From positions 1 to 64,000 of the forward strand of contig JABYQR010000011.1 in assembly GCA_022592445.1 (NCBI GenBank): DNA of 64,000 nucleotides, given 5' to 3'. Below, in pieces: positions 49,436-61,579 of the stretch. The translations under genes and the position numbers were made by a program. This DNA comes from Cytidiella melzeri (lineage: Eukaryota; Basidiomycota; Agaricomycetes; Polyporales; Irpicaceae). Every line of letters starts with the position of its first letter. The stretch's first letter is position 1. Below the pieces are notes generated by a model that had not been told where the DNA came from, ran no database searches, and worked only from the letters and a program-made list of their open reading frames with translations.

Positions 49436-52110
49436 TTAATACGCGACCATCTTGGTGATCCCTTGGATCTCGCGCTCATAGCACCTGTGCTTGCTGACTT
49501 CGTTGGCGAACTGGGAAACGAAACCTTTGTCGCTCGAGGATATAGAAACACTATCCGCAGCGATGCTCGTCAGGTCGACCTGGCCAACAGTAACGACGCC
49601 AAGAGAAGTGACAACATTGCTGCTGTTGAGATTTGTCTGGTACTCGATACCGGGCAGCATGACCGCCTCGCGCAAGAATGCAACACCTGCGTGAGTACCA
49701 GAGTCAGCGTGTCACAATGAAATGGACGTCATGAAAATAATCCACCCTCGCCAATTGCACCAATGGCCTTGCAGTGACCGAAGGCCTCGCGAACCCAGTG
49801 AATCGTCCTGCCATTTTGTGCGAGAGCCTGTGCAGATTTGGCACCTCCTGGGATAATGAAGGCGTCGTATAGCGTACTCCTCTGACCCTCATAATGATGG
49901 TCAGCCCATACACCACCCTTACCCGACCCAACGACAGCACCGTCGGGATAAACCCAACCTCGCCTTGGGCCGATGACCCAACTGGTCGCGGAACCAGCCT
50001 TGATCGCGGCACGGAGGGCTTCAACCTGAGCCATATTAAACCCGTCCGCAACAAGAATGGCAATCCTGCGGGACTTGATTGTAGGCTGCTTCGGGACGTA
50101 ATAAAGTTGAGAGAGTGGAGACGATTTTTTTCCGTGGTTCTTGCTGTCAGGGGCTTCAGGAACAATACCGCCAACGTTGATGGCAACTTGTTTGGCGAGG
50201 TTGAAGTCGATGCGGTTCAACAGCTTTGTATAACCCTCGTAAACAGCGGCGTCGTCGCAGTGTGATAATTCGAAGGATATGGCGGACGCAAGATGTGCTT
50301 GCTCATACTCGGAAAGGGAATTGTAGAAGAGCTGGGCTTGGTTATAGTGCTCTTGGAACTTCGCGGTACGAGCCCGTTGTTTGATCCCCTGAACCTTCTG
50401 CGGATAGCTAAGCATAGATATTTGTCAGAGCAGGATGATTGTGTACTGCAAAATATAGCTTACTCATAGTAGCCACCGTCCAAATGCGCCACAGGTTTGA
50501 ACTCCTCTTTGCGATTGGGCCAGTAGTTGACAGTACCTTGGCTGATTTTGTGCCTCATCTGTCCATCACGCTGATAATTCATGACGGGGCAAATCGGCCG
50601 GTTAATCGGTAGTTCTTGCCAATTGACACCCAGTCTGGAAGTCTGTGTGTCAAGGTACGAGAAGTTTCGACCTTGAAGCAACGGATCGTCACTAAAGCCA
50701 ATGCCGGGGACGACATGCGAAGTGCAGAACGCGACTTGCTCGACTTCAGTGAAATATTCGTCCACCATGCGGTTCAGAACCATCTCCCCGATCGATTGCA
50801 ATGGCACGAGTTCCTCGGGCCACAGTTTCGTAGCGTCAAGGATGTCGAAGTCGAAGTCATGCTCGTTCGCTTCGGCGATTGTTTGTATGGCGAACGTCCA
50901 TTTGGGGTACGCGCCGGTTTCGATTGCCTCCTGTAAATCTTTTCGGTGAAAGTCTACCGCAGAATATAATATTTAGGCCCATGAAATGTACAAACCTCGG
51001 CGACTTACCAGGATCTTGTCCACAGATCTTCAATGCTTCATCCCAAACAAAGCTATGCACGCCAAGTTCAGGTATCCAGTGAAACTTGACAAAGACCCGT
51101 TCGCCCTGCGCATTAATGAGGGTATAGGTATTCACACCAAAGCCCTGCATCATGCGATAGGAACGGGGAATGCCACGGTCAGACATAGCCCACATCACCA
51201 TATGAGCAGCTAGAAGGGACATCATCAGCACTATGTCGCACAGTGATAGACTAAACGTACACTCCGGTTGCAAACCTACAAAGTCCCAGAAATTGTTGTG
51301 GGCGCTCTGACCTGTAGGTACCTCGTTATGAGGCTCTGGCTTTACGGCATGAACAATGTCAGGGAACTTGATAGCATCTTGAATGAAGAACACAGGAACT
51401 GAAATGGGCACCGTCAGATGCAAATCATCAGTGGCGCTGCAAATTGTTGCTTACTGTCGTTGCCGACGATGTCCCAGTTGCCTTCCTGAGTGTAAAACTT
51501 GGTTGCAAATCCACGCACGTCGCGGACGGTGTCCTAGAAACGGGGTTATAGATCCGTGTGTATCGCGTATACGGGCTAGACTGTACGTACAGCGCTTCCT
51601 CTAGAACCCTGCACTGTGCTGAATCTGACAAATGTAGGTGTAGTGCGCGAAGGGTCCGTCAACACAGGCGCAGATGTATACTTCTTGGCTGAGTCGTCGA
51701 AGACCTTGAAGTACCCATGAGCACCGGCACCGCGGGCGTGCACCACTCGCTCTGGGATCCTCTCGTGGTCAAAGCGAGTTATTTTCTCACGAGCAAACTA
51801 CACATGGAGCATTAAGCGGGGAACAAAAGCATACACCACCAGCGAAATCGTACATGATCCTCCAGCAGAGAGGGTCCGGTGTGCGTCCCATCCTGTACCT
51901 TGAGCCTGAGAGCAATAAGAGTCAGAGCAGAAACACAACAAATTCGCATACAATGCGACCAACGAACCAGTTGTCTGTTTCTGAAGCCTTGACACCATGG
52001 TCGTTGGTGAGAAAGTGCTGGGGCGTGGTAATGTCCCTCTGCAGGTCTGCTATCTTGTCAGACTCTGCTAAGGCTGTGATTTTCTGCTTGATTGCGCCTG
52101 TAATACTCAT
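49436..52110 (-). CDS. Large-subunit catalase with C-terminal DJ-1/glutamine-amidotransferase-like domain
   Basis: The ATG at 52110 begins [20 protein letters not shown]. The haem-catalase core has [16 protein letters not shown] (catalytic His), [13 protein letters not shown] (catalytic Asn), [17 protein letters not shown] and the haem-ligand Tyr region [15 protein letters not shown]. An extra C-terminal domain starts at [20 protein letters not shown] and contains [16 protein letters not shown] and [12 protein letters not shown], the flavodoxin/DJ-1 fold of clade 2 catalases. It breaks down hydrogen peroxide. No signal peptide is seen, so it is probably intracellular. Introns lie at about 49690-49740, 50405-50465, 50953-51008, 51213-51260 and further upstream. 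TAG stop at 49436. Confidence 0.95.
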
Positions 52111-52894
52111 AGTTATGGTTCAAAGCGGCGGTGTAAAATTATCGTGCGTATTTTGGGAGATAAAAGTCAAGGGCGGGGCTGCATGGTGAACGACGGGTAG
52201 CGATCTATATAGCACCATAGGTGCCAACCTGTGCCGTCGATGAAGGAGAGGCTGGTCACAATTGTCGTCGAGCCCGACGTCATTGTGGCCAATGTCGACG
52301 TCAAAGAAACCAAATATGGCAATTCTCCGGCGGAATTGGAAACCATTGTCACGCAGCGAATCGAGTTCGACGTATCATTATTCCGGCACGAAACATAAAT
52401 TCTTCCAAGTACTCAGGTCAACTACATTTCAACGAAACGTACAACAGCGCATAAATGTAGAAAGGATTACCCTTTAGAGGGCCCATACAGCGACGTCAAA
52501 ACAAGCAGTAGAAAAGCAAAGTATACAACGTACGACCGTTCGGCCACGGACAGGACCGTGCTGTGCAACTAAATCATTCGTAAAATGAGCTCGATAAAGG
52601 AGTTGGGATGGGTGTGATTGTCAACAACACAACTGATCCAGTGCGCCGGGAATGGCACCAGGAAACAGATAAACGTGAAATGACAATTCACGATCGTCGT
52701 TGCAATGAACCAGGGAGTTTCACGGTCAAATGTCCGCAATATAGACCGAAAAGCATCCCCAATCATCACTCGGACGGACGGGAGTGTTTGACAGACTAAA
52801 TAGGAATGTAGAAATCAACAACTGACACAGGGCATATTGACCGGGAGGACGTACGCAAACCGTGGTGGGACAGACGCGTAGGTTACGAAGGTGA
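52111..52894. other. Intergenic region upstream of the catalase
   Basis: It should contain the catalase promoter and the 3' end of the zinc-finger gene. I see only short shadow frames and no repeat or second gene. Confidence 0.4.
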
Positions 52895-54056
52895 TCACTT
52901 CTTGGCCTGGCAATCACACTTCACCTTATCGTTGGAGACCGAAGATGCACCGCACTCTTCACACCGAGCACGAGTACTACCGGCGATGCCAACCGACTCT
53001 GCGTCGCTGCGATGAATTGAGATCAAATGCCGAGTAAGATCATGCTTGCGGCTGAAGGCACGACCGCACGATTTGTGCTGGCAAGCATAGGGCTTGGATC
53101 GGTTGGGGTCGTGAGTCTGAATGTGAGTCTTGAGGTTGAATGCCCGAGCGAACGCTACAGATATAGAATACGACAATAAGATATTATATGCGCTGAATTT
53201 GGGAAAGATACCTACATCGAGGGCAATTCGGACACTGGTATTTTCTCTTCGACTCTTTCGCGTTCATTGAGCGTTGCACGTTCTCCTGTTTCAAATCACG
53301 CTGCTGCGAGCCCAAGACCGCCGTCTGAAGCTGGTGTGCACTCGGCAATTGTGTGGAAACATTGGCAGGCGACACGGTCGCTTGAATGGCTGAAGATGGA
53401 TACTTGATGGGAACACTCATTTGCGAGTAATAATCCGACGCCGAACTGGGCGCAACCCGGATGTGAGTGGGCTCATAGTCGGAATAGCTTCCTCGTGGGG
53501 GATAGGATGGGGGAGAGTACAGCGCCATGTTCATGATGTTGCTATTGGGAGAGCTATGAGCTGAATTGGGCGACTGGGTAGAGAAGTCGCTATCGGTGAC
53601 GCCAAGGGCCTGGAAATTCATGGTGGTGAAAGGCTCGTAGAGGGCGGAGAGCTCTGACGCGGACTGATAGGTGTACGCTGAGTCGCTCTCGTTGTAGCCG
53701 GATTCGTAAGCAGAGGCTGATTCGGAGGAGACGGTGAAAGTCGAAGGAGCGCCGCGGGTAGGAGTACCCGTGCGAATATGCTCGAAGATGCCCGAAGGGT
53801 TTGTGAGAAAGGTGGGGTCGATGTCAAGGGAACCTTGGGCTAGGATGGCGTCGAGTGCGTCGATGTCGGCCTCAAATGCTTGGATTTGAATGTCCTGAGG
53901 CTGCTGCGAGGTACACTGACCGCCGATGGTTTCAAAGGAAGTGAAGTCGAAGTCTCCCGTTGCGTTCTGTTGAGGGCGCTGGGGGTGAGGCTCTGAATAC
54001 AAGTCTATGGGTAGGGGCTGCTGAGAGCCGAGGGGATAGTACAAGAGTTCTGACAT
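52895..54056 (-). CDS. C2H2 zinc-finger transcription factor
   Basis: The ATG at 54056 opens a Gln/Ser/Tyr-rich region of about 270 residues, probably an activation domain (MSELLYYPLGSQQPLPIDLY; YESGYNESDSAYTYQSASEL). A basic lead-in (ESKRKYQCPNCPR) begins the first finger, completed across a short intron by AFARAFNLKTHIQTHD. A second finger follows: YACQHKSCGRAFSRKHDLTR-HLISIHR. A third Cys cluster (RCEECGASS...CDCQAKK) closes the protein with a stop at 52895. The two tandem fingers resemble the Crz1/Msn2-like class, but the exact orthologue cannot be told. It lies upstream of the catalase on the same strand; no regulatory link is shown. Confidence 0.85.
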
Positions 54057-56413
54057 GGCAAGGAGGGGGGTTTAACTGGGATGGCTTAAATTTGAAGATG
54101 TGGAGGAGGGGTTATGACTGTGCGGAAGAGGCGAGGATGGCGGAGGAGGAGAGAGAGATGAGGCAGTCACAGACGAGTCACTCCCGTTATTCAACCCCTC
54201 AACCATCACAAACTCAATTGCTGCGGAGGTCCTTTCCCTCGGCAGGAACCCGGCATCTCCCATCCCGGTCTCCGATCCCCGTATCTGGGAGCCCGGCAAT
54301 GCACCCCGTCATTGCACCGTCCAAAACAGGAAATGGGCGGTGCTTGGCTTACGTGACACCCTCGTGTTGGCAATAACGTAGCTGCTCGGGCGTAGCCAAC
54401 AATGCCGGGCAACGTCGCGTCGACGTTCGTATGCGTGGATGCCGGCAGATTGCACAAATAAACTGGAATATAAACGCATACCGTTCAGCGCGCCGACGTG
54501 GTCATTAGGTTTGAGTGGGCTGAGTGCAACGTGTACAGATACTTCCTGACTAATTGGGATCCAAGGACACATCCGAAACAACTTCAGCCACAGACTTGTT
54601 ATTGTTACCGCCGTCGCCACGCACTCCTCTGCCGTTTGTCTTGAGCAGAAGCCAGAAGGAGCGTCGATCTACACTCGTCCGTGGCTTCTGTGCTGCTCTT
54701 CAAGCACACCCAAACCATGCTGCGCAAGCATGGCCCATGATGCATGAGTTGAACGTTGAACCTTCACACTTAGACGAGTGAGTCACCTCCTACGGTACAA
54801 CCATCCGTGACAGATCGGAGCCGTCTATGGGGGTTTGATACCATCAGCTGACATGTCTCCCCTCGCAGGAACAGTTGGCAACGATGAACGCCCTGTGGAC
54901 TTGCGGCTCACTGCCTCGATCAAGTGAGGAACTTGAAAGGATGTCACTAAACGCTAGTAAGTAAATTTCCAACGTTAACTAGGTGCTTTTGTTACTTTGG
55001 TTGTTCTCTTTGCTGAACGACCGCATTTTCTATGGTTCTATGAACAACGGTCAATTCATATTCACACCCACGCCAGAACATTCGGCGGTAGACGAATTTC
55101 AACATCATACTGAGTAGGATGCTACGCTGGCATGCGAGCAGCGAGCTTTGTGGCACTACTCCGACCAAATGATCTTGTAACACCCATTCGTTAACTTTGA
55201 ATGTTCAGGCTCTTTCGCTCACATTGCAGCATTGCCGCTGTGCTCGCTGTGCGGGTCCCCCCGACTCGCACCTAAGCTAAAATGGTTCATTATGCGGTAC
55301 GTCCCCTCACGCTGGCCTCTCTAGATGAATGAGACTTATCTAGCTCAAGCGCCCTTGTTCAACATATTGCAATTTCATAGCTATAGCGGTCATCCAATTC
55401 CAACACCGTCGGTAGATTAGGTTGGAAGAATACCAAGTCCGAACTCGGTCCGTCCAACGCGGTCGGTCATGGAGAGTTGACTAGAAAGCTAGATCAAGGG
55501 CCCCCGAAGTACCGTGACGCTAATCAAGGGACCGACTTGTCGCTGAATAATCCTGTCGCGCATGCAGCCAAGACAGCATACCTGGGGAGTAGGTAACATC
55601 ATAGCAGCGATAGTCGGGCTATTCACCCGCAATTCCGTCAGTAGAGTCGAGCCGCAGTCGCTACCGACTGCGGCTGCGGCAAACACTCGTCGTTCAACAA
55701 GTCGTACACAGTGTACCATGCTGCGCACAATGTCGACGACATATTGACTTCTGATACGTGTGCCTCTTAGAGACATAACACGGGTCATCAGCAACGGACA
55801 GACTAATGTGTACCAGCGCAGCACGCAGCTCTAGGCCGACTTATATATCCGAGTCGCAACCGACCTCAAGAACTGTCTTCTTGCCCTCACACAATCCCCC
55901 CGCGCGCAACGCTCACGGCCGGTGAATGCGGAGCATATTTGTCAAGGTGTTGTTTTTACGGTTCTATTAGCCGTGTGCCCCTAGCCCCTACGGAGGTGAG
56001 TTAGCCACATTGTCCTTCTGTATTTGTTGTCCTCATTCTTGACTCTAGAAGCCTCCAATGAGAGCTATCCTAGGAAATGGAAGCCGTTGAGGTGTTCTTA
56101 TGCAGAGAACACCTATAGCGATACGTGATTCCACCGGCTGTGCAGACAATGCGTGGTTCGTCACTCAGCTGGGATTCCGGGTCTTCGTCACGATCACCCA
56201 GCACAGAATGAGGCGACGGGACGACGTTTGTATGGACAAATACGGTTTTGTTCGGGGTCACTACTCCATCTCAGCGCAAGGACCGCTACCATCAAGAAGC
56301 TCCTCGTGCAAGTTGTACGGCACCCATGATCCTCCCCCAAATTCGTGGCTAGCTAGGCACGGCCCACCTCGTACATCATTGATCGAGCCAGCGGTAATTG
56401 TGGGCCCTCTCCA
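54057..56413. other. Gene-poor stretch with a strong hairpin
   Basis: No supported gene in 2.3 kb. A perfect 11-bp stem with a 4-base loop lies at 55650-55675. An ATG followed four codons later by a GTACGT donor (55282-55297) looks like a first exon, but nothing downstream continues it. The left end should contain the promoter of the zinc-finger gene. Open frames at 54554-54781 and 56100-56417 lack motifs. Confidence 0.4.
55650..55675. repeat. Perfect GC-rich hairpin
   Basis: AGCCGCAGTCG (55650-55660) and CGACTGCGGCT (55665-55675) are exact inverted copies around a CTAC loop. A strong cruciform or RNA stem-loop is possible; there is no known gene end beside it, and the role is unknown. Confidence 0.6.
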
Positions 56414-56917
56414 CTAGTCTTCAGAGTCGAAGCGGTAATTCGTCCGGACATAGACATGCATCGATTCATACCGCCAAGGCCTCCTGGGGCCGGGAAGCGC
56501 TTGGGACACGCATTCATACAGCAACTTTCTCCTCTGGAGCTCTGGGTCATGGTCAGCCAGATATATCGCCCAGTCCCTGATGAGGAGAGGAGCCTGCATT
56601 GAGCGCATACAGTCTTAGTGCGCTGACGTGTTCAAGTCACGGCATCGCCACCACGTACGTTGTACCTGGACGGCACGAGGCTCAAAGATCTGTCTATCTT
56701 GGGATTCCACCCTAGTCCAAAGGCTAATTTCGGGCGGCCCGGGCTTTTCCGTTTTCTCCGTGCAGGAAGCTGTGCAGTACAAGTACTGTAGTAGATATTT
56801 CAGAGTCTTCTTATCCATCGAAAAATCTTCGAAGGTCGCGTTGTTCACAGGATGATAGAATATGATGTCAACTCTCAAGCAATACCACTCAGCTAGTAAG
56901 CACGCAAAGCGCAACAT
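56414..56917 (-). CDS. Hypothetical protein, two exons
   Basis: One frame from an ATG at 56917 (MLRFACLLAEWYCLRVDIIF) runs to a GTACAA donor near 56663. A likely intron of about 72 nt ends at a TGCAG near 56591, and the second frame (PLLIRDWAIYLADHDPELQR) runs to a TAG at 56414. The joined product is about 143 residues, with mixed charged and aromatic residues and the sequence QALPGPRRPWRYESMHVYVR near the end. I do not recognise it. The in-phase splice and protein-like composition are the only support. It lies just left of a tRNA-Lys gene. Confidence 0.35.
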
Positions 56918-56953
56918 GACGATATCATTGGTTCTTACTGCGGTAGCAATATT

Positions 56954-57058
56954 GCCCGCCTAGCTCAATCGGATAGAGCGTCAGACTCTTAATTTGAGTG
57001 CGGGTCACCCCAGATTCCTGCAATCTGAAGGCTGCGAGTTCGACCCTCGCGGTGGGCT
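56954..57058 (+). tRNA. tRNA-Lys(CUU) with a 31-nt intron (copy 3)
   Basis: Same 74-nt mature sequence as copies 1 and 2, anticodon CTT. The 31-nt intron is close to that of copy 1 (shared GAGTGCGGGT and AGATTCCTGC segments) but differs at several bases. Confidence 0.95.
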
Positions 57059-57182
57059 AGGTTTTTGATAATTGCGCCCACAGTGTCGCCAAGGCGAGAA
57101 GAGTCGTATAGTACCCCTCTCCATAAGTTACATATAGGACAAAAAAGCAGAAGTCACGTCTGTAAAATTGTGTCTATTGATC

Positions 57183-59513
57183 TTATGACACTCTTCTCAA
57201 TCCCAACATCACGAAGACATACACATTGGCAGCTAGAACAATGATGAAAACTAGGCCCGATGCCAGTGTCAGAAGACGGCTGTTGCTGAAGTCTATGTAC
57301 TCGTCTTCATCTTGCGACACAGCTACTATGTCAATCTGAACATCCTCACTCTTCTCCGGCAACATCGGTCTCCCTATCTCTCGTATCTGAATAATCAATC
57401 TTGTTAACACAGGTAGAATAGATGCAGAGATGTATCAGACGGTGCTTACCGACAAAGATTCGTCCTGTGTAGCTAGGATATCTGGCTGCGTGTCCAAAGC
57501 TGTCGCGGTAACCTGTGTCGGTTTGCCAAATTTCTCCGGCTTTCGCGGCACCTTCACGCTCATGATTGATTTGGACGATGTCAACCATATTAAAGGGAAC
57601 GCGACAAATGGGAGGACGACGGAGAGCGCAACCTGCGATGCCACCAATAAAGTGTTGATTCCTGAGCGCCCAACAGCTATAGCCACAACCATGGATGGTA
57701 CGAGGCCGATCATGCGCGTAACAAGTCGGCGCAGGAAAGGCTGAGCGGTTGCATCAGCTGAAACACTCTCGATGAGCGGTGGAACAGTGCGCTCACGGAT
57801 ATCCGCCACTCGATGAACCCTTCGGAGACTACTTGACCGGCCAGTGTGGCCGTAATGCTGGACGTTTGCCCGGCAGAGAGAAGAGCCAGAGCAAAGAACA
57901 CGCCAGCAGCTGCAGTGCACGATGTTAGGCATGCAGCGCGGAAGAGATCGCAAAGGCTCATACCGCCCCCAATCCGGTCAACAATCAGCTGATGTGCATC
58001 GAATAAACTGGCCGGCATCATGATACTCATACTGTCTGACTTGAAGAAGACGGCCGCGGCAAGTATCAGGATCCTGGTTTCGGTGGTCAGAACTCACCGA
58101 CCGGAGCTTGCATACACGAAGCACGTACGCTGAGTTGATCGGCACAGCGACTCCTAATAAACTCGTCACAATGTCAACGATGCCATGGGTCAGATGGGCC
58201 CGTATGAAGGACAATTCGTTGTTCTCCCTTGAATATTTGGTCCTGTATTCTCTGGACGTAGCTATGCGTTCCGCGCGACTGATTTGGAAGAGGGATTTGA
58301 ACCACGCTGTGAAGCGGGCTTTGGCACTACCGCGATTAGTATTTTCCGTGCTCTGGTTCGGATATGGCAGTGATGCATTCGCGATCCCTGTCCTGTCCAA
58401 TGTCGCGAGGAACGAGCCTAAGAACAATGCGTGAGGCATGACTGTAGCTCCCAATATGCCGACAGCTATGATTTATTAGTCAGAATTCAATGCGTGATTG
58501 CATTGCTGTATGAATATACCTGTATAAAGTACGTCGGTTCGCGTGTTGAATAAATTTCCTGAGGGGACGTATCCAATAAATACATCCGACCAGTTGGGTG
58601 TCACCTTGACGAGGAGAACGACGAAACATGCAAAGACTACCATAACCTATGTCGAATGAATGTCAGCATTCGGATTACATGGCATATGCAGACCAACCAG
58701 AACGATGATGACCACCTCAAAGACCTTCACCGGTTTTCCGCCTCGCGTTGGCCCACCTATTAACAAAAAGACGAAAACATCTGCGGCAGTCACTAGTACG
58801 GCAGCCCATAGTGGAATGGAAGGAAAGAGTAAAGAAAGTCCGATGGCGGAGCCCAAGAGCTCTGCGAGGTCGGTGCATACGACGCCAATCTCGCTGAGGA
58901 CATACAGAGGATAAAGAACGCCGTAGCGAGTTAGCTTGCGGTATTTGGGGCGGTCGTGTAAGAGAAGTCGACAATGCGAAGCGAGGTCTATCTTGGTTGA
59001 GTGACGGGTGTTTTCAATGAAGTCATCATGCCTACCTTGGCCAGTGACACAACCAAGTTTGGAGGCAAGTGACTATATACAAGCATAAATAGGTGAATGA
59101 TGTTAGAGGGGTCTGTGCGAACCTGAAGGACGATAGCACCTAGCCCCGCTAGTAAAACCACAAAAAGCAGTGGTCGGTAACCAAATTGCGATCCAGCTTG
59201 CAGATCAACGCTCCAGTTGCCTCTAAGGAAACGGTTGAGACATAGTACGATGGTGGAAGAAAATGGTCTACTCACGGATCGAAATAGGCAACCGAGCAGA
59301 CGATGCCTATACTAGCCTAACGATAGGTCTAAGTTGTTAGCGAGGATAATGAGGTGGAAACGATACATGCGTTATACTCACATGGTGCTTGATGTGGTGC
59401 AGTACAGATTGCAAAACACGTCTTGGACGAGAATGAGCGGTTCGTGGCTCGCTCTGCTCGGCAGGTGCAGCTATAAATCCCAGAGAGGAGCCCTGAGCAG
59501 CAAGAGGGGGCAT
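57183..59513 (-). CDS. NRAMP-family divalent metal transporter (Smf type)
   Basis: Starting at MPPLAAQGSSLGFIAAPAEQ (59513), spliced exons give ASIGIVCSVAYFDPGNWSVD, the NRAMP TM1 metal site (Asp-Pro-Gly-Asn), then LQAGSQFGYRPLLFVVLLAG. TM6 carries VMPHALFLGS (Met and His of the second metal site). Further membrane segments include LLFPSIPLWAAVLVTAADVF, VFFALALLSAGQTSSITATL and SLRLLTLASGLVFII-like ends. Family members move Mn2+ or Fe2+ with protons. A long polar loop (SLPYPNQSTENTNRGSAKAR) lies after TM6. An in-frame ATG at 59819 would add about 100 residues; the later start fits the family better. TAA at 57183. Confidence 0.9.
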
Positions 59514-59836
59514 TTTAGCGAAGGGAGGGGACAGAGGCGAGCTCGGAAGAGCTTTGATTTCGAGACCATAACGAGGGTAGTTGTCGGTGCCAGGATAATG
59601 GTAGAGGACTGAGATACGGTAGGGACCATACGTTGGCCCATCTCGCCGTTCCCACTCGCGAGCTCTCCAGAAACGCGGTGCGTGAGTGCAAGTGGTTAGT
59701 GACCAATAGAATGTAGCACCCGTGGGAATCTCGAGCTCAACCCAGCACCTCGGGGCGCAAGACCACATCTCGGACGACCACCACATACACGATCCGTTCA
59801 ACAGCGAGCGCGGCAGCATTGGCGACGTGTATAGCT
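59514..59836. promoter_or_regulatory. Divergent region of the NRAMP gene and MED6
   Basis: About 320 bp separate the chosen starts. Part of it is an open minus-strand frame (59819-59514) that continues into the NRAMP first exon, so the true NRAMP start could be further right. Confidence 0.4.
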
Positions 59837-60983
59837 ATGGACCTTATTGACCTTCATCCACCTGACGACTACAGCCATAGATTCTTCATCTGGCACGAAT
59901 GGATACAGGTCACTCTCTTCGAACACTCTTGACGTACACAATTGTCGGTGTTCACACTCGCATCCAGGCTAACGGCCCTTTAACCAACGAGAACGTATTT
60001 GACTACTTCGCCACCTCAATGTTCTACGACAAGCAGAGCAACAACCAGGTTCTTCGTATGCAAACGATGCACACCGGAATACCTCTTCAGAATGAAGCCG
60101 AGGAGCTGAGGTGAGCTTCTGTTACCAGGCATCTATGGTACCAGCTAATGGGCACCTTTACATACGCGGTCACAGGAGATTTACCGGGATAGAGTTCGCA
60201 GTTGTGCATGCGCAGCCACCGTCGTTTTTTGTCATTCACAAGCGTGAGCGATTTTCACCTGATGAAGGTAAGTATTTGGATTTCTGCGTCATATGATAAT
60301 GCCTTAAGAATACATCGTGTTGCTCTACTTAGTACGGCCGTTGGTTGCGTATTTCATCATGAATAACCGCATATATCAATCACCAGATGTGTACACGCTA
60401 GTGTCTAATCGGCTGGTGTGTGTATAAATGTCCGTCATCATTCACAAGTGCTTAACGACCATCTCTGCAGCTTACTTCGCTTCATTCTTTGCAAAACTCC
60501 TTAGATCTGTTGCGGCAGAACCGACCAGCATACACGCCTCGGACTGGTTTTGTTTGGCCCATCAAAGAGGCCTCAACAGCGGATGAGAAGAAACGCGACG
60601 CAGAAGATGAACCTGCGATTACACAGAGCTCGGAAGCATTACTGACCGAGATGCCGGCGAAGAAGAAGGTTCTCGTTTCCTCGGACAGTGCGAAGAAAAG
60701 ACAGAACAATATGCTGCTGATGAATGCAATGCGCACTACCGCTATCCACGCTAGCCAATCGTTTAGCCTGCCCACAGCCATTTCGGAATCCAATGTACCG
60801 GATACGCCTGTGACTGTAAGTGCAGGCCGGTCTTCCGCAACGCCCGCACCTTCGTCACAAGTAAACCCGAGCACGAAATCGGCAGGCGGACCATCTGCTT
60901 CTATCTCACAGGAATCTATCTCAAAACCCTCGACTGGTCCAAGCAAGAAGAAGAAAAAGAGTATGTCTGCTTGGTTTCGATAA
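59837..60983 (+). CDS. MED6: Mediator complex subunit 6 (MED6)
   Basis: The ATG at 59837 begins MDLIDLHPPDDYSHRFFIWH and joins EWIQ across an intron to ANGPLTNENVFDYFATSMFY, the conserved MED6 block. It continues FTGIEFAVVHAQPPSFFVIH, KRERFSPDEVRPLVAYFIMN and DVYTLVSNRLLTSLHSLQNS. The C-terminal half is Ser/Lys-rich and ends in a Lys run (SKKKKKSMSAWFR). MED6 sits in the Mediator head and links activators to RNA polymerase II. A GTATGT donor at about 60961 could add a further exon, so the exact C-terminus is open. Confidence 0.93.
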
Positions 60984-61579
60984 ACGATCTGCTCTTACTT
61001 TTTTTTTCATGCTAGGAGCGTCCATCGTGCAATGAGCTACTTTTTTCACCACGCTGTCCTCTGGGACGACAATACTACCTTCTGCAAGACAAGTTGCCCC
61101 ATCGTCCTTTTGGGCGTACTCCCAGTAAACATGATTTCAGATGTTAACTGTCACCCCGGCTCTCACATGACTCACATGACTGGCAACTCCCGCCAGGTCT
61201 TGACACATACAGGACATAGTCGGCCATACGTATGTGGAGTAATATTATCACACACTATTGCGTTGATTGCTGTGAGAGTCATCCTACTATAACCGATTTA
61301 GGTAGCCACGGTTAGGTGCTGCACAGATTATGGCTATTACTGCTTCGCAATACATGTAGCGTCGCAATACTTTGTAGCAATACTTACTGTGCAGCGTCCA
61401 TTCACATCCTCGCCTTGCAGCACAGCAGTGTTGTGTGTTCTCAGACTATCATAAATAACAACTGTACATTTCCACCTTGTCGCAGAGTGGAACGAAGACA
61501 TTGACATGATCATGGACTGGACGGCCAATACAAACTGATTAGCACTGCCGCATACGAATTCCTCACAACACCGCAACAT
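60984..61579. other. Intergenic region between MED6 and APS3
   Basis: The neighbours are convergent, so two 3' ends should lie here. No further gene is supported. Confidence 0.35.

Noticed and set aside
55282..55297. ATG with four codons and a GTACGT donor, reminiscent of a ribosomal protein first exon
   Set aside because: No continuing exon could be found downstream, and the match is far too short.
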